Assembly: GCF_019392245.1 (NCBI RefSeq)
Contig: NZ_JAHXRL010000011.1
Span: 52,577 to 116,576, forward strand
DNA: 64,000 bases
Reading direction: 5' to 3'
Source: Sulfitobacter sp. CW3
GTDB taxonomy: Bacteria; Pseudomonadota; Alphaproteobacteria; Rhodobacterales; Rhodobacteraceae
Every line of letters begins with the position of its first letter. The first letter of the stretch is position 1. The notes beneath the pieces were generated by a model, which worked only from the letters and a program-made list of their open reading frames with translations, was not told where the DNA came from and made no database searches. The position numbers and the translations under genes were made by a program. Of this stretch, positions 34,179-42,834 are shown piece by piece.

Positions 34179-35162
34179 CTAGCGCCGTTTCCCACGGGTT
34201 TGTGAAGACGCTGTTGTATTGTCGCGGTTTTCGTCTTGTAATTTGCGCCAGCGTTCCAGCCGGGCCGGGTCCAAATCCCCCGCCGTGACGGCGGCTTGGA
34301 CGGCGCATCCGGGCTCGTGAGAATGGGTGCAATCCCTGAACCGGCAGTGCGGGGCCAATTCGGTAATTTCAGCAAACAGCACATCAAGGCCCACAGACAC
34401 ATCGGCAACATGCAGCGTGCGCATGCCGGGTGTATCAATCAGCCAGCCGCCGCCCTTGATGGCGTGCAGGGATCGTGAGGTCGTGGTGTGCCGCCCCTTT
34501 GCGTCGTCCTCTCGAATGCCGCCGGTCAGTTGGGCGTCTTCCGGCCCTTTGTCGGCAAGGGTGTTCAGCAGCGTGGATTTTCCGACTCCGGACGACCCGA
34601 CCAAGGCGACGGTCTGGCCATTGCCACACCACGGGGCCAAAACCGATGCCGCATCGGGCGTCTTGGCATTCACCGCGACAACATCAAGGTCGCGTTGCAG
34701 TGCCAGCGCCTGATCCTTGTAATGGGCGATATTGTCAATCTTGTCCGCTTTGGTCAGAACGATCACGGGTTTGGTGCCTGCCTCGTTGGCAAGGGCAAGA
34801 TAGCGTTCTAGGCGCGCGGGGTTAAAATCATCGTTGCACGAGGTCACGATGAACAATGTATCGACGTTCGCCGCGATCAACTGTGGCACACGCCCGCCTT
34901 TGGCCTGCCGGTTCAGCAATGATCGCCGATCCAGCCGGCGCACCAGCATATCGTCGTCAGCTTGCAACAAGACCCAGTCACCAACCGCAAAATCGGTTGT
35001 GTTGGTCTTGGGCGGCAGCAGCAATCTTGCCGGACCATCGAGCGTTTCCGCAGACATGCGCGACCGGTGGACCGTGGCAATGCGGGCAGGGCGCAGGGCG
35101 GCGTCGCCTTCCTCAAGTTGATCTTGGAAAAAGGCGGACCAGCCAAGATCGGCCAGTGACAT
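34179..35162 (-). CDS. rsgA: Ribosome small-subunit GTPase RsgA
   Basis: A 327-residue circularly permuted GTPase that checks late 30S ribosome assembly. Order of motifs is G4 (VLTKADK), then G1 (LVGSSGVGKSTLLN) and G3 (IDTPGMR), the permuted order typical of RsgA. An N-terminal OB-fold and a C-terminal zinc site (CRFRDCTHSHEPGC) frame the GTPase. I use ATG 35162 (MSLADLGWSAFF) because family homology starts there; a GTG at 35186 is in frame, and neither has a clear binding site. It follows the GST gene by 63 bases. Confidence 0.94.
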   Translation of the reverse strand: MSLADLGWSAFFQDQLEEGDAALRPARIATVHRSRMSAETLDGPARLLLPPKTNTTDFAVGDWVLLQADDDMLVRRLDRRSLLNRQAKGGRVPQLIAANVDTLFIVTSCNDDFNPARLERYLALANEAGTKPVIVLTKADKIDNIAHYKDQALALQRDLDVVAVNAKTPDAASVLAPWCGNGQTVALVGSSGVGKSTLLNTLADKGPEDAQLTGGIREDDAKGRHTTTSRSLHAIKGGGWLIDTPGMRTLHVADVSVGLDVLFAEITELAPHCRFRDCTHSHEPGCAVQAAVTAGDLDPARLERWRKLQDENRDNTTASSQTRGKRR

Positions 35163-35225
35163 GGTTGAGGCGGTTTTATTATTCACGTCTACGGCAGTAG
35201 CGCGCTGGCGCGATGATGCAAAGGG

Positions 35226-35861
35226 TCATTCTTGCACGGCGTCCGGTGGGAAAGCCGTGGACGCATCGCCCGGCACCCAAGCGGGGTATTTGACCATCAT
35301 CTGCCCGAACGCGTCCGAGGCCAGGAACCGGGCCAACCAGCCTTGCAGCTTTGGCCAGGGCTGTGCGTCAAACCACGGCTTATCGATAAAGGCGAATTGG
35401 CGGACAAAAGGCGCAATGGCGAGATCAGCCAAGTTGGGACGGTCAAACAGGGACACGTCGATTCGATCGTTAACATCAGACAAAAACCGGCAAGCCTCGG
35501 CGCGGTGATGCGCAGGGTCTTGGTCGGGATAGCGGGTTGTGTATTTGGTGCGGTCCAGCGCGTGTTTGAACGGCCCGTCGCAGCGCGCAATCAGATCCCG
35601 ACCCGCGTCAGGCATGTTCAGCAAACCTTGGGGGTCAGACTGCGAAAGCGCCCAGATCATAATATCAAGGCTTTCGTCGATCACTTGGTCGTCGAGCTTT
35701 AAGCATGGCACCGTCCCACTGGGTGACGTATCTAAAAACGCCTGTGGTTTGTCGCGCAGCACGATCTCTCGCAGGTCGACTGGCACTGCGGCGGCCAAAA
35801 TCGCCAGCCTGGCGCGCATCGCATAGGGGCAGCGGCGAAAGGAATAGAGCACCGGTGTCAT
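35226..35861 (-). CDS. Glutathione S-transferase family protein
   Basis: A 211-residue cytoplasmic protein with a thioredoxin-like N-terminal domain (MTPVLYSFRRCPYAMRARLA, with a CPYA active-site-like motif, and SGTVPCLKL for the cis-proline) and an all-helical C-terminal domain. The CPYA motif suggests glutaredoxin-like chemistry (omega or related class). The start at 35861 overlaps the upstream transporter stop as ATGA. It sits between an AEC-family transporter and rsgA in one orientation. Confidence 0.9.
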   Translation of the reverse strand: MTPVLYSFRRCPYAMRARLAILAAAVPVDLREIVLRDKPQAFLDTSPSGTVPCLKLDDQVIDESLDIMIWALSQSDPQGLLNMPDAGRDLIARCDGPFKHALDRTKYTTRYPDQDPAHHRAEACRFLSDVNDRIDVSLFDRPNLADLAIAPFVRQFAFIDKPWFDAQPWPKLQGWLARFLASDAFGQMMVKYPAWVPGDASTAFPPDAVQE

Positions 35862-36787
35862 GGTAAGATCGAGAGCCACATCCACGCGGTCAGCACCGAC
35901 GCAACTGTGGCGATCAATACCGAACTGGCGGCGACGCGCCGGGCGCGGCCATACATATTGGCAAAGATATAGGCGTTGAACCCCGGTGCCATTGCCGCCG
36001 TTAGCACGCCGGACCGGAACAAATCCTGCGGCAGGCCAAAGCGGGACCCCATCAGCCAGACAATCGCCGGATGCACCAGCAAGGCGATGATGCAGACCAT
36101 TGCAATGGCTTTGAGATCGCCCTCGGGTTTGTATTGGATCAACACACCACCAAGGGCGAAAAGGGCGGTGGGCAGCGCCGCGCGGACCACCAGAGACAGC
36201 GCATCATCGACCACCGCGGGGATCGCGATACCGCTGAAATTAACGATAAAGCCCGCGATGATGCCAATCACGAGGGGGTTGTGGAACATGGCGTTGCCGA
36301 CATTGCGGGCAAGCGCGAAGCCCGACTGCCCGCGATTGCGGACAAATTCCATCACGGTAATGCCCAAGCCATAGCAAAACGGCGAATGCATCGCGATGAT
36401 CGCGATATTGCCCGTCAGCGCATCAGCGCCATAGGCCCGTTCGGTGATCGGCAGCCCCAGCAGGACCGAGTTCGAGAACAGACAGCAAAACCCGATGGCA
36501 ACGCAGTCTTCCCAGTCGCGTTTGAACAGCAGCCGCGCGCCATACATACCAATTGCGAAACACAGCGCAGCACCAGTGTAAAAGCTGATCAAAAGCCGTG
36601 GGTCGAAAGAAGCCGACAGGTCGAGTTTCGCGATGGATTGAAAGAGCAGGCAGGGGATCGCAAAGCTTTGGGCGAAGCGCATGATCCCGTCGATGCCAGC
36701 GGTCGGAAAGACGCCGCGCCAAACCGACACATAGCCGAAACCGATAACCAGAAACACGGGGAGAATGACATCGAGGAGTGTCTGCAC
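35858..36787 (-). CDS. AEC family transporter (auxin efflux carrier-like)
   Basis: A 309-residue membrane protein with about ten hydrophobic segments in two repeats, opening MQTLLDVILPVFLVIGFGYV, with N-terminal features typical of AEC proteins and a central loop before PLVIGIIAGFIVNFSGIAIP. Bacterial members move malate, malonate or other organic anions. It overlaps the GST gene by three bases. Confidence 0.9.
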   Translation of the reverse strand: MQTLLDVILPVFLVIGFGYVSVWRGVFPTAGIDGIMRFAQSFAIPCLLFQSIAKLDLSASFDPRLLISFYTGAALCFAIGMYGARLLFKRDWEDCVAIGFCCLFSNSVLLGLPITERAYGADALTGNIAIIAMHSPFCYGLGITVMEFVRNRGQSGFALARNVGNAMFHNPLVIGIIAGFIVNFSGIAIPAVVDDALSLVVRAALPTALFALGGVLIQYKPEGDLKAIAMVCIIALLVHPAIVWLMGSRFGLPQDLFRSGVLTAAMAPGFNAYIFANMYGRARRVAASSVLIATVASVLTAWMWLSILP

Positions 36788-36817
36788 GAAAGAAGCCTTG
36801 GGGTTTTTCGCGGATCG

Positions 36818-36838
36818 CTGGGGGTTTCACACCCCCAG
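36818..36838. terminator. Hairpin between the AEC transporter and metallo-hydrolase genes
   Basis: Perfect 8-base arms CTGGGGGT and ACCCCCAG with a 5-base loop, lying in the 82-base gap. The arrangement (hairpin followed by GACCCCCGTGGAG) resembles a short GC-rich element I associate with gene ends in Rhodobacterales; that comparison is from memory. Confidence 0.5.
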
Positions 36839-36869
36839 ACCCCCGTGGAGTTTATTTGGCAAAATGAAA

Positions 36870-37667
36870 TCAGGCGGGAAAGGTCAGTGTCATGCCGTCA
36901 TAGGCAGGTTGGATATGATCAGGGGTTTCGGCGGCGAGGGTTTCATAGTCGAGATCATTGTGCATGTTGGTCAGCACGGCGGTTTTGGGGGCCATTTTTT
37001 CGATCCAGCCCAGAGTTTGTTCAAGATGGCTGTGGGTCGGGTGCGGGTCGCGGCGCAGGGCGTCGACGATCCAGCAGGTGAGGTTTTCCAGATGCGGCCA
37101 TACGGCGTCGGGGATGCGTGCCACATCGGGTAGATATGCGACATCGTTTATGCGGAAGCCAAGCGCATCGATGCCGCCGTGGTTGACCAGAAACGGTGTG
37201 AAGTTCAGGGGGCCGCCGGGGCCGTCGATTGTCACGTCGCCGTCGATCAGGTTCATGTCGAGGATCGGCGGGTAGGACGACCCTTCGGGTTGGATGAACA
37301 CATAGCCGAACCGGTCAAGCAGCGCCTCGCGGGTGGGGATGTCGGCCCAGACGGGCAGGCGTTTACGCATATTGATCACGATCATACGCAGGTCATCGAC
37401 GCCGTGCACATGGTCGGCGTGCGAATGGGTATAGATCACCGCATCAAGCCGCCCGACATTGGCGTCCAGCAACTGGCTGCGCATGTCGGGTGAGGTGTCG
37501 ATCAGCACGGATGTGGTGCCTGCATCGGTGATGCGTTCCACGAGGATGGAACAGCGACGTCGTGCGTTTTTGGGATTGGTCGGATCGCAGGCCCCCCATT
37601 GCCCGCCAAGCCGCGGCACCCCGCCAGAAGACCCGCACCCCAGAATGGTGATCTTCATCGTTGCCAT
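36870..37667 (-). CDS. MBL-fold metallo-hydrolase (PhnP-like phosphodiesterase)
   Basis: A 265-residue metallo-beta-lactamase fold enzyme. The metal motif is THSHADHVHGVDD (HxHxDH) near residue 80, followed by VNHGGIDALGF and a late TNMHNDLDYE histidine. The N-terminus KITILGCGSSGGVPRLGGQW is typical of PhnP/YcbX-type phosphodiesterases. Its ATG overlaps the stop of tatD (TAATG), and it closes the SPOR-dac-tmk-holB-tatD run, where it is regularly found in this group. Substrate unknown, possibly cyclic phosphodiesters. Confidence 0.9.
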   Translation of the reverse strand: MATMKITILGCGSSGGVPRLGGQWGACDPTNPKNARRRCSILVERITDAGTTSVLIDTSPDMRSQLLDANVGRLDAVIYTHSHADHVHGVDDLRMIVINMRKRLPVWADIPTREALLDRFGYVFIQPEGSSYPPILDMNLIDGDVTIDGPGGPLNFTPFLVNHGGIDALGFRINDVAYLPDVARIPDAVWPHLENLTCWIVDALRRDPHPTHSHLEQTLGWIEKMAPKTAVLTNMHNDLDYETLAAETPDHIQPAYDGMTLTFPA

Positions 37668-38473
37668 TATGCGGCCTCGGAGAAGGCCGCGACCTTGGTA
37701 AAGAGCCGGTCAAAGTTCGCTTGGGTTTGGGCCGCGAATGTTGCGTAGTCGATGCCAAAGGTTTCAGCACCGCGCCGGGCTGTGTGGGCGGTAAAGGCCG
37801 GTTCATTCCGTTTGCCACGGTGGGGCGGCGGGGCCAGATAGGGGCTGTCGGTCTCGACCAAGATCCGGTCGAGGGGTGCTGCCGCGAAGATGTCGCGCAA
37901 ATCGCTGCTTTTGGGAAAGGCGGTGATTCCGGACATCGACAGATAGAACCCCAGATCAAGGGCGGCGCGGCCGAGTTCGGCGGTGCTGGAGAAACAATGC
38001 ATCACGCAAGGATATGCGCCATTGCTGTATTCCTCGCGCAGGATGCGGGCCATGTCATCATCGGCGTCGCGCGAATGGATGATCAAGGGCAAGCCGGTGT
38101 CACGTGCGACGGCAATATGCGTGCGCAGAGAGGTTTGCTGAATCTCGGCGGAGTCAGCGGTATAGTGGTAATCAAGGCCGGTTTCGCCGATGCCCACCAT
38201 CTTTGGGTGCTGCGTCAGTGCCATCAGGTCGTCATAGCTGGCCATAGGCTCAGAAGCCACGCTCATCGGGTGGGTGCCCGCGGCGTAGAAAACCGGCGCG
38301 TAGGTTTCAGCGATGGCGCGCACGGCGGGTTCGTTTTTCAGCTTGGTGCAGATGGTGACCATGCGCGTGACGCCTGCCTGCACGGCGCGGTCGATCACAT
38401 CTGGCAATTCGTCCTGAAAATCGGGGAAATCAAGGTGACAATGGCTGTCGGTGATGGGGTAAATGTCGCTCAT
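37667..38473 (-). CDS. TatD family metal-dependent hydrolase
   Basis: A 268-residue TIM-barrel metal hydrolase, family of 3'-5' DNA/RNA exonucleases and D-aminoacyl-tRNA-type enzymes. Metal residues are in ITDSHCHLDFPDF, GIGETGLDYHY, LPLIIHSRDADDD, CVMHCFSS and ILVETDSPYLAP. It lies 18 bases after holB, a linkage conserved in many bacteria. A role in DNA repair or nucleic acid turnover is likely. Confidence 0.94.
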   Translation of the reverse strand: MSDIYPITDSHCHLDFPDFQDELPDVIDRAVQAGVTRMVTICTKLKNEPAVRAIAETYAPVFYAAGTHPMSVASEPMASYDDLMALTQHPKMVGIGETGLDYHYTADSAEIQQTSLRTHIAVARDTGLPLIIHSRDADDDMARILREEYSNGAYPCVMHCFSSTAELGRAALDLGFYLSMSGITAFPKSSDLRDIFAAAPLDRILVETDSPYLAPPPHRGKRNEPAFTAHTARRGAETFGIDYATFAAQTQANFDRLFTKVAAFSEAA

Positions 38474-38491
38474 GCCGGTCCCGTTTGTTGA

Positions 38492-39607
38492 TCATCTGGG
38501 TGCGGTTTGACCCATCTTGAACAGGGTATCTAGGACCAGTGCAGCAGGGTCAAGGTTGACGGCCATCCCATGACGCGCGCGGGTGCTGATCTCGTGGGCG
38601 GCTTCGGCCCATGCACGGCCTTGGTCGGGGGTCGCGGACAGACGTGCGAGCACGGCCCGCTCGTTCGGGGCGGCTTCGGTTTCTGGGGGTTGGCCGGTGG
38701 CACCCGTGCGAGCAAGGCGCAGCATCAACAGATCAACCAGCGTAAACAACAGCGTCAGTTTTTCTTCGGCACCGCGGGTGGCGGCGGCTTCGGCCAGGGC
38801 CAGCGCGCGGGAACGGTCCATCTGGGGCAGGGTGCCCAGAATGCCGACCAGTTCGGCATACATTTTGAGGCCACCCATCAATGAAAGGCCAAGTGCGCCA
38901 CCGACAGACCCGCCCGAAAGCGCCGCAAGGGCCGCCGGATCGCCTGTGATCTCTACTTCGGACTGGGCCAGTGCCAGCGCCATGTCTTCGGGCGATAATG
39001 TCCCAAGCCGCAAGGTGCGGCAGCGCGATTTGATGGTGGGCAGCAACCCCGAGGGGCGGTGACTGATCAGCAGGATAATCGCGCGGGCCGGGGGTTCCTC
39101 GAGCATTTTGAGCAGGGCGTTGGCCGCGTTGGGGTTCATCAGATCGGCGTCATCGACGATCACGACGCGCCGGCCGCCATCCGCCGCTGACATCTGGAAA
39201 AACCCGTTCAGTTTGCGGATATCATCGACAACAATCTGTTTGCGCAGACGTTTGGTTTTCTCGTCCACCGACCGGGTCACAGACTTGAGCGCCCCTTCGC
39301 CGCCCGCAGCGATGCGGTGCGCCACGGGGTGATCGGGGTCGATATCCAGGCTGGTCGGGGTTTCGGGGGCAAACATGCCGCCATCATCAGGATCAGGCGT
39401 CGCCAGTAGAAATCTGGCGATGCGCCAGGCCAGCGTCGCCTTGCCCACGCCGCGTGGTCCGGTCAGCAGCCAGCCATGATGGAGTTTGCCGGAATTGAAC
39501 GCGTCCAGAAACGCGGCTTCGGCGCCTTCTTGGCCAAACAGGCGGGGCGTGTCGCGCGGGTGGCATGTGCCGTCAATGCGGTCTGGTTGGGGGGCGTCAT
39601 CGCTCAT
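38492..39607 (-). CDS. holB: DNA polymerase III subunit delta'
   Basis: A 371-residue clamp-loader subunit of the replicative polymerase. The AAA+ domain shows Walker A GPRGVGKATLAW (near 50-61), the DEAD-like segment VVIVDDADLMN, sensor 1 region ALLKMLEEPPARAIILLISH and the SRC motif KSRCRTL. It lacks the zinc-binding insert of the gamma subunit. It is downstream of tmk with a 92-base gap that holds no gene. Confidence 0.94.
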   Translation of the reverse strand: MSDDAPQPDRIDGTCHPRDTPRLFGQEGAEAAFLDAFNSGKLHHGWLLTGPRGVGKATLAWRIARFLLATPDPDDGGMFAPETPTSLDIDPDHPVAHRIAAGGEGALKSVTRSVDEKTKRLRKQIVVDDIRKLNGFFQMSAADGGRRVVIVDDADLMNPNAANALLKMLEEPPARAIILLISHRPSGLLPTIKSRCRTLRLGTLSPEDMALALAQSEVEITGDPAALAALSGGSVGGALGLSLMGGLKMYAELVGILGTLPQMDRSRALALAEAAATRGAEEKLTLLFTLVDLLMLRLARTGATGQPPETEAAPNERAVLARLSATPDQGRAWAEAAHEISTRARHGMAVNLDPAALVLDTLFKMGQTAPR

Positions 39608-39699
39608 GAACTGCGTTTACCATGGAATGGGGCGGTTGGAAGAGGGCGCGCATAATATCCAGCATCGGGGCCCGTTGGCGGCTGTCCGGTGGGGGGCAC

Positions 39700-40326
39700 T
39701 TACCCGATCCGTTTTTCGGTTGCAGCCAGAATATCCTGAGCCACGGTGAGGATCGGTTGCGCGCCATCGATCACGACAAAACGGTCGCTGAATTCCTGCG
39801 CCAAGGCTAGAAATCCTTCGCGCATTGCTGCTTGTAGGCTTTCGCCAAAATCCTCGAACCGTTCTTCGACGGTGTTGCGCGACAAGGCCCGAGACAAGCC
39901 TTCGGCGGGGTCCATGTCGATCAACAGGGTCAGATCGGGTTCAACGCCGATCATCAAATCATGCAATTGGTCAACTGTGGCGCGCAGATCGCCACGGCTC
40001 AGGCCCTGATACATCCGGGTGCTATCGGCAAACCGGTCGCAGATCACGACCTTGCCCGCGTCAAGCGCAGGCTGGATGGTGCGTTCCAGATGATCGCGGC
40101 GCGCGGCGGTAAACAGCAAGATTTCCGTCTGCGCAGACCAGCGGTCAGGATCGCCTTGCAACACCAAGGCGCGAATTTCTTCGGCACCGGGGGAACCGCC
40201 TGGTTCGCGGGTCAGGATCACGTCATGGCCTGACGCCTCAAGCGCCTGTTTCAGCAGCTTGGTTTGCGTGGATTTACCCGACCCATCAATGCCTTCAAAG
40301 CTGATAAAGAAACCTTTCGCGCTCAC
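39700..40326 (-). CDS. tmk: Thymidylate kinase
   Basis: A 208-residue kinase that phosphorylates dTMP to dTDP. It starts MSAKGFFISFEGIDGSGKST with the P-loop at 12-20; the DRF motif (VICDRFADSTRMYQG) and lid follow. It overlaps the D-Ala-D-Ala carboxypeptidase stop by four bases, so the two are co-translated. Confidence 0.96.
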   Translation of the reverse strand: MSAKGFFISFEGIDGSGKSTQTKLLKQALEASGHDVILTREPGGSPGAEEIRALVLQGDPDRWSAQTEILLFTAARRDHLERTIQPALDAGKVVICDRFADSTRMYQGLSRGDLRATVDQLHDLMIGVEPDLTLLIDMDPAEGLSRALSRNTVEERFEDFGESLQAAMREGFLALAQEFSDRFVVIDGAQPILTVAQDILAATEKRIG

Positions 40327-41492
40327 GAAGCTTCCTCGGGACCTTCGTTCAGGCGGGTCAAAAGATACTGCGCCGCTGCGGTGATTTTCACGAAGAAACC
40401 ACCCGGGGCCACAGCATCAGACGCGACAAGAGGCGCGCGGACTTCGGGCAGATCGCCCCGCGTCAGGACCAGCTCGCCCACGGGATCACCTTTGGCGATC
40501 GGCGCGCGCAGGGGGCCTGTGTAAACTACCTCGGCGATGACGTCGCTGTCGCCCGAAACGGGGACCAAGACCGATAGGTCATCGGCCAATTCCATACCGA
40601 CCGTGCTTGCCGATCCGATTGCCACCGGGGCCTGCGCGATTTGCGTGCCCGCAGCCCCCATGGATCGTTGCGAAAACTGGCGGAAGGCCCAGTTCACAAT
40701 CGCTTCGGATTCCTGTGCCCGTGCAGCGGTTGATTCAAGCCCCGAGATGACGAAAATCACCCGGCGATCCCCCTGCTTGGCAGAGCCGACCAAGCCATAT
40801 CCGGCCTCTTCTGTGTGGCCGGTTTTTAGACCATCCGCGCCAATACCAAGGCCCAACAGCGGGTTGCGGTTGGACTTATTTTGCGGCGCGCGACCGTCAA
40901 ACACAAACTCACGTTGCGCAAACATCGGGTAATATTGCGGGTAATCCGTGATAAGGTGCATGGCGAGCAGGCCCAGATCGCGCATCGACATACGTTGCCC
41001 TGCGGCAGGCCAGCCATTGGCATTGGCAAATGTCGAACTGGTCATGCCCAGTTGCTGGGCACGGCGTGTCATCAGCCGGGCGAAACCGGGTTCCGTACCA
41101 TCCGGGCTTAGCGCCTCGGCGATCACAGCGCAGGCGTCATTGCCAGATAAAACAATGATCCCGCGCAGCAAATCTTCGACGGTGACGCGGTCGGTCGTAT
41201 CCAAAAACATCGTCGACCCGCCATAAGACATCGCATGCTGCGACACGGGTAGTTTTTCGGTCAGGTCAAGCCCGCCATTGCTTTTGCCGCGCTCGATTGC
41301 CTCGAACGCCATGTATAGCGTCATCAACTTGGACATCGACGCAGGCGGCAAAGGTTCGTCAGCGTTCTTGGCCAACAAAACCGTGCCGGTCGTCTGATCG
41401 ATCACGTAGGCGGCTGTCGCGCTGGTTTCAAAGGCCTGCGCAGGTAGCGACAAAAAGACCAAAGCAAACGTGGCGGCGAAAATGCGGATCAT
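40323..41492 (-). CDS. D-alanyl-D-alanine carboxypeptidase (penicillin-binding protein 5/6 type)
   Basis: A 389-residue periplasmic peptidoglycan carboxypeptidase. A signal peptide (MIRIFAATFALVFLSLPAQA) is followed by the S11 peptidase motifs SMSK (Ser52, Lys55), SGN in IVLSGNDAC, and KTG in GLKTGHTEEAGY. The C-terminal PBP5-type beta domain and a terminal amphipathic helix for membrane anchoring are present. It follows the SPOR-domain protein gene by 23 bases and trims peptidoglycan stem peptides. Confidence 0.94.
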   Translation of the reverse strand: MIRIFAATFALVFLSLPAQAFETSATAAYVIDQTTGTVLLAKNADEPLPPASMSKLMTLYMAFEAIERGKSNGGLDLTEKLPVSQHAMSYGGSTMFLDTTDRVTVEDLLRGIIVLSGNDACAVIAEALSPDGTEPGFARLMTRRAQQLGMTSSTFANANGWPAAGQRMSMRDLGLLAMHLITDYPQYYPMFAQREFVFDGRAPQNKSNRNPLLGLGIGADGLKTGHTEEAGYGLVGSAKQGDRRVIFVISGLESTAARAQESEAIVNWAFRQFSQRSMGAAGTQIAQAPVAIGSASTVGMELADDLSVLVPVSGDSDVIAEVVYTGPLRAPIAKGDPVGELVLTRGDLPEVRAPLVASDAVAPGGFFVKITAAAQYLLTRLNEGPEEAS

Positions 41493-41515
41493 GTTAAAGC
41501 TCCTTTGGCTTGTGG

Positions 41516-42361
41516 TCAGTTCGACACCGCGTAGGCGTCGGAAAACCCTTCAGCTTTGATCGATTTCATCAAAGCGGTCAGCTCGGTTTTGGTCGAAGCA
41601 GGGCCGACAACGACCCGCCAGAATGCTTTACCGTTGATTTCGCTGCGTTTTACGGTGGGCAACATGCCAGCGCTGCGCATCTGATTGGCCGACCGGTTGG
41701 CATTCGTCTCAACGCTGAAAATCCCGATCTGGACATAGGGTTTGGACAGGCTTGATGCTTTTGCGGGCGCAGGGGCAGGCGGTGCGGTTGGCGGCGTCTC
41801 AGGTGCAGCACTGGTCGCAGCCTCAACGGGGGCAAGCGCCGTTTCGGTCACCGCCGCTGGTGCTTCGACCGTTGTGTCAGGCGCTGAATCCTCGGCGGGC
41901 GTGTCCACTTCTTCGCGGCGCAGGGCGGTCACATTTAAAGGGGCAGGGGCACCGGCCAGCACATCGAGGGCCGCGGCCGCATCAGATGACATTTGCAGAT
42001 TTGGGCCCGGCAGATCGCGTTCGCGGCGGAACAATGCACCGATCACAAACTTGCCGTTGGCCTCGTTGCGGATGATGACGCGTTCGGGATCGCTGACATC
42101 AGGATGCGCAACCCACACACCGCCCAAGCTGGGCCGGCCATCCCAAAGGCCTTGATCTGTAACGGAAAAAACATCGGGCGCTTCGACGTCACGCTCAACA
42201 AGTTTAGTCGAGGTAGAGGCGGTCGCAGATGCTTCTTTCTGCCCGAACCCCAATCCATCAACGGCATCACAGCCCGAAAGCGTGGCCAAAACGACGAACG
42301 CCGTTGTTGCCATCAAAAGGGGCCGCGCCTGAGAAAAGAAAGAAACCTTATGCCTGTCCAT
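41516..42361 (-). CDS. SPOR-domain lipoprotein
   Basis: A 281-residue envelope protein. The N-terminus has a hydrophobic stretch ending in the lipobox LSGC, so it is probably lipid-anchored. The central part is low-complexity, rich in Ala, Pro and Glu. The last 75 residues (PYVQIGIFSVETNANRSANQ onward) form a SPOR domain that binds denuded septal peptidoglycan. The start at 42361 puts the signal close to the N-terminus; the frame is open to 42427. First gene of the carboxypeptidase-tmk-holB-tatD unit. Confidence 0.88.
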   Translation of the reverse strand: MDRHKVSFFSQARPLLMATTAFVVLATLSGCDAVDGLGFGQKEASATASTSTKLVERDVEAPDVFSVTDQGLWDGRPSLGGVWVAHPDVSDPERVIIRNEANGKFVIGALFRRERDLPGPNLQMSSDAAAALDVLAGAPAPLNVTALRREEVDTPAEDSAPDTTVEAPAAVTETALAPVEAATSAAPETPPTAPPAPAPAKASSLSKPYVQIGIFSVETNANRSANQMRSAGMLPTVKRSEINGKAFWRVVVGPASTKTELTALMKSIKAEGFSDAYAVSN

Positions 42362-42593
42362 TTTCGCCGTCCTTGCCTGCTGACCCGGCGTTTTCGCCGT
42401 TGTCCATTCGAGCCGTGAAAACGGCATGTTTCATGCCCCATTGCCGGGGTCTTTGTCGCACAGTAACCTTTGAAAGTCGCGCTGAAAAGGCTGAGCCTGC
42501 ACCATCGGCAAAATTCCCCACAGATTGTCGCGCAGATATGTGCATTTCGAGGTTTGCAGAATCGCCGGTACCCCTCTATGCGGTCTGTGCTGC

Positions 42594-42683
42594 GGAGGAG
42601 TGGCAGAGTGGTCGAATGCACTGGTCTTGAAAACCAGCGTGCGTGAGAGCGTACCGTGGGTTCGAATCCCACCTCCTCCGCCA
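42594..42683 (+). tRNA. tRNA-Ser (anticodon UGA), island integration site
   Basis: Acceptor arms GGAGGAG (42594-42600) and CTCCTCC (42673-42679) pair, with discriminator G and encoded CCA. Anticodon stem CTGGT/ACCAG encloses CTTGAAA, giving TGA. Long variable arm typical of tRNA-Ser. An integrase gene starts 152 bases downstream, so the 3' end probably serves as attachment site. Confidence 0.97.
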
Positions 42684-42705
42684 TTATACCTTTTTGTTGA
42701 GTTTG

Positions 42706-42732
42706 AGCGGGCCGCTTTAAGCGGACTTTTTC
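42706..42732 (+). terminator. Intrinsic terminator after tRNA-Ser
   Basis: A short stem CCGCT/AGCGG (with further GC pairing possible to the left) is followed closely by TTTTT. It lies about 25 bases past the tRNA and ahead of the integrase. Confidence 0.6.
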
Positions 42733-42834
42733 TGTATTTTACATCAGTTTATAGCCGCTCATCGTTTGTCTTGAGTTTCTTTCGCTTGTGCTTATATTCG
42801 TTCCTTGAGTGGTACGGAATGTGGTATTTTTGGA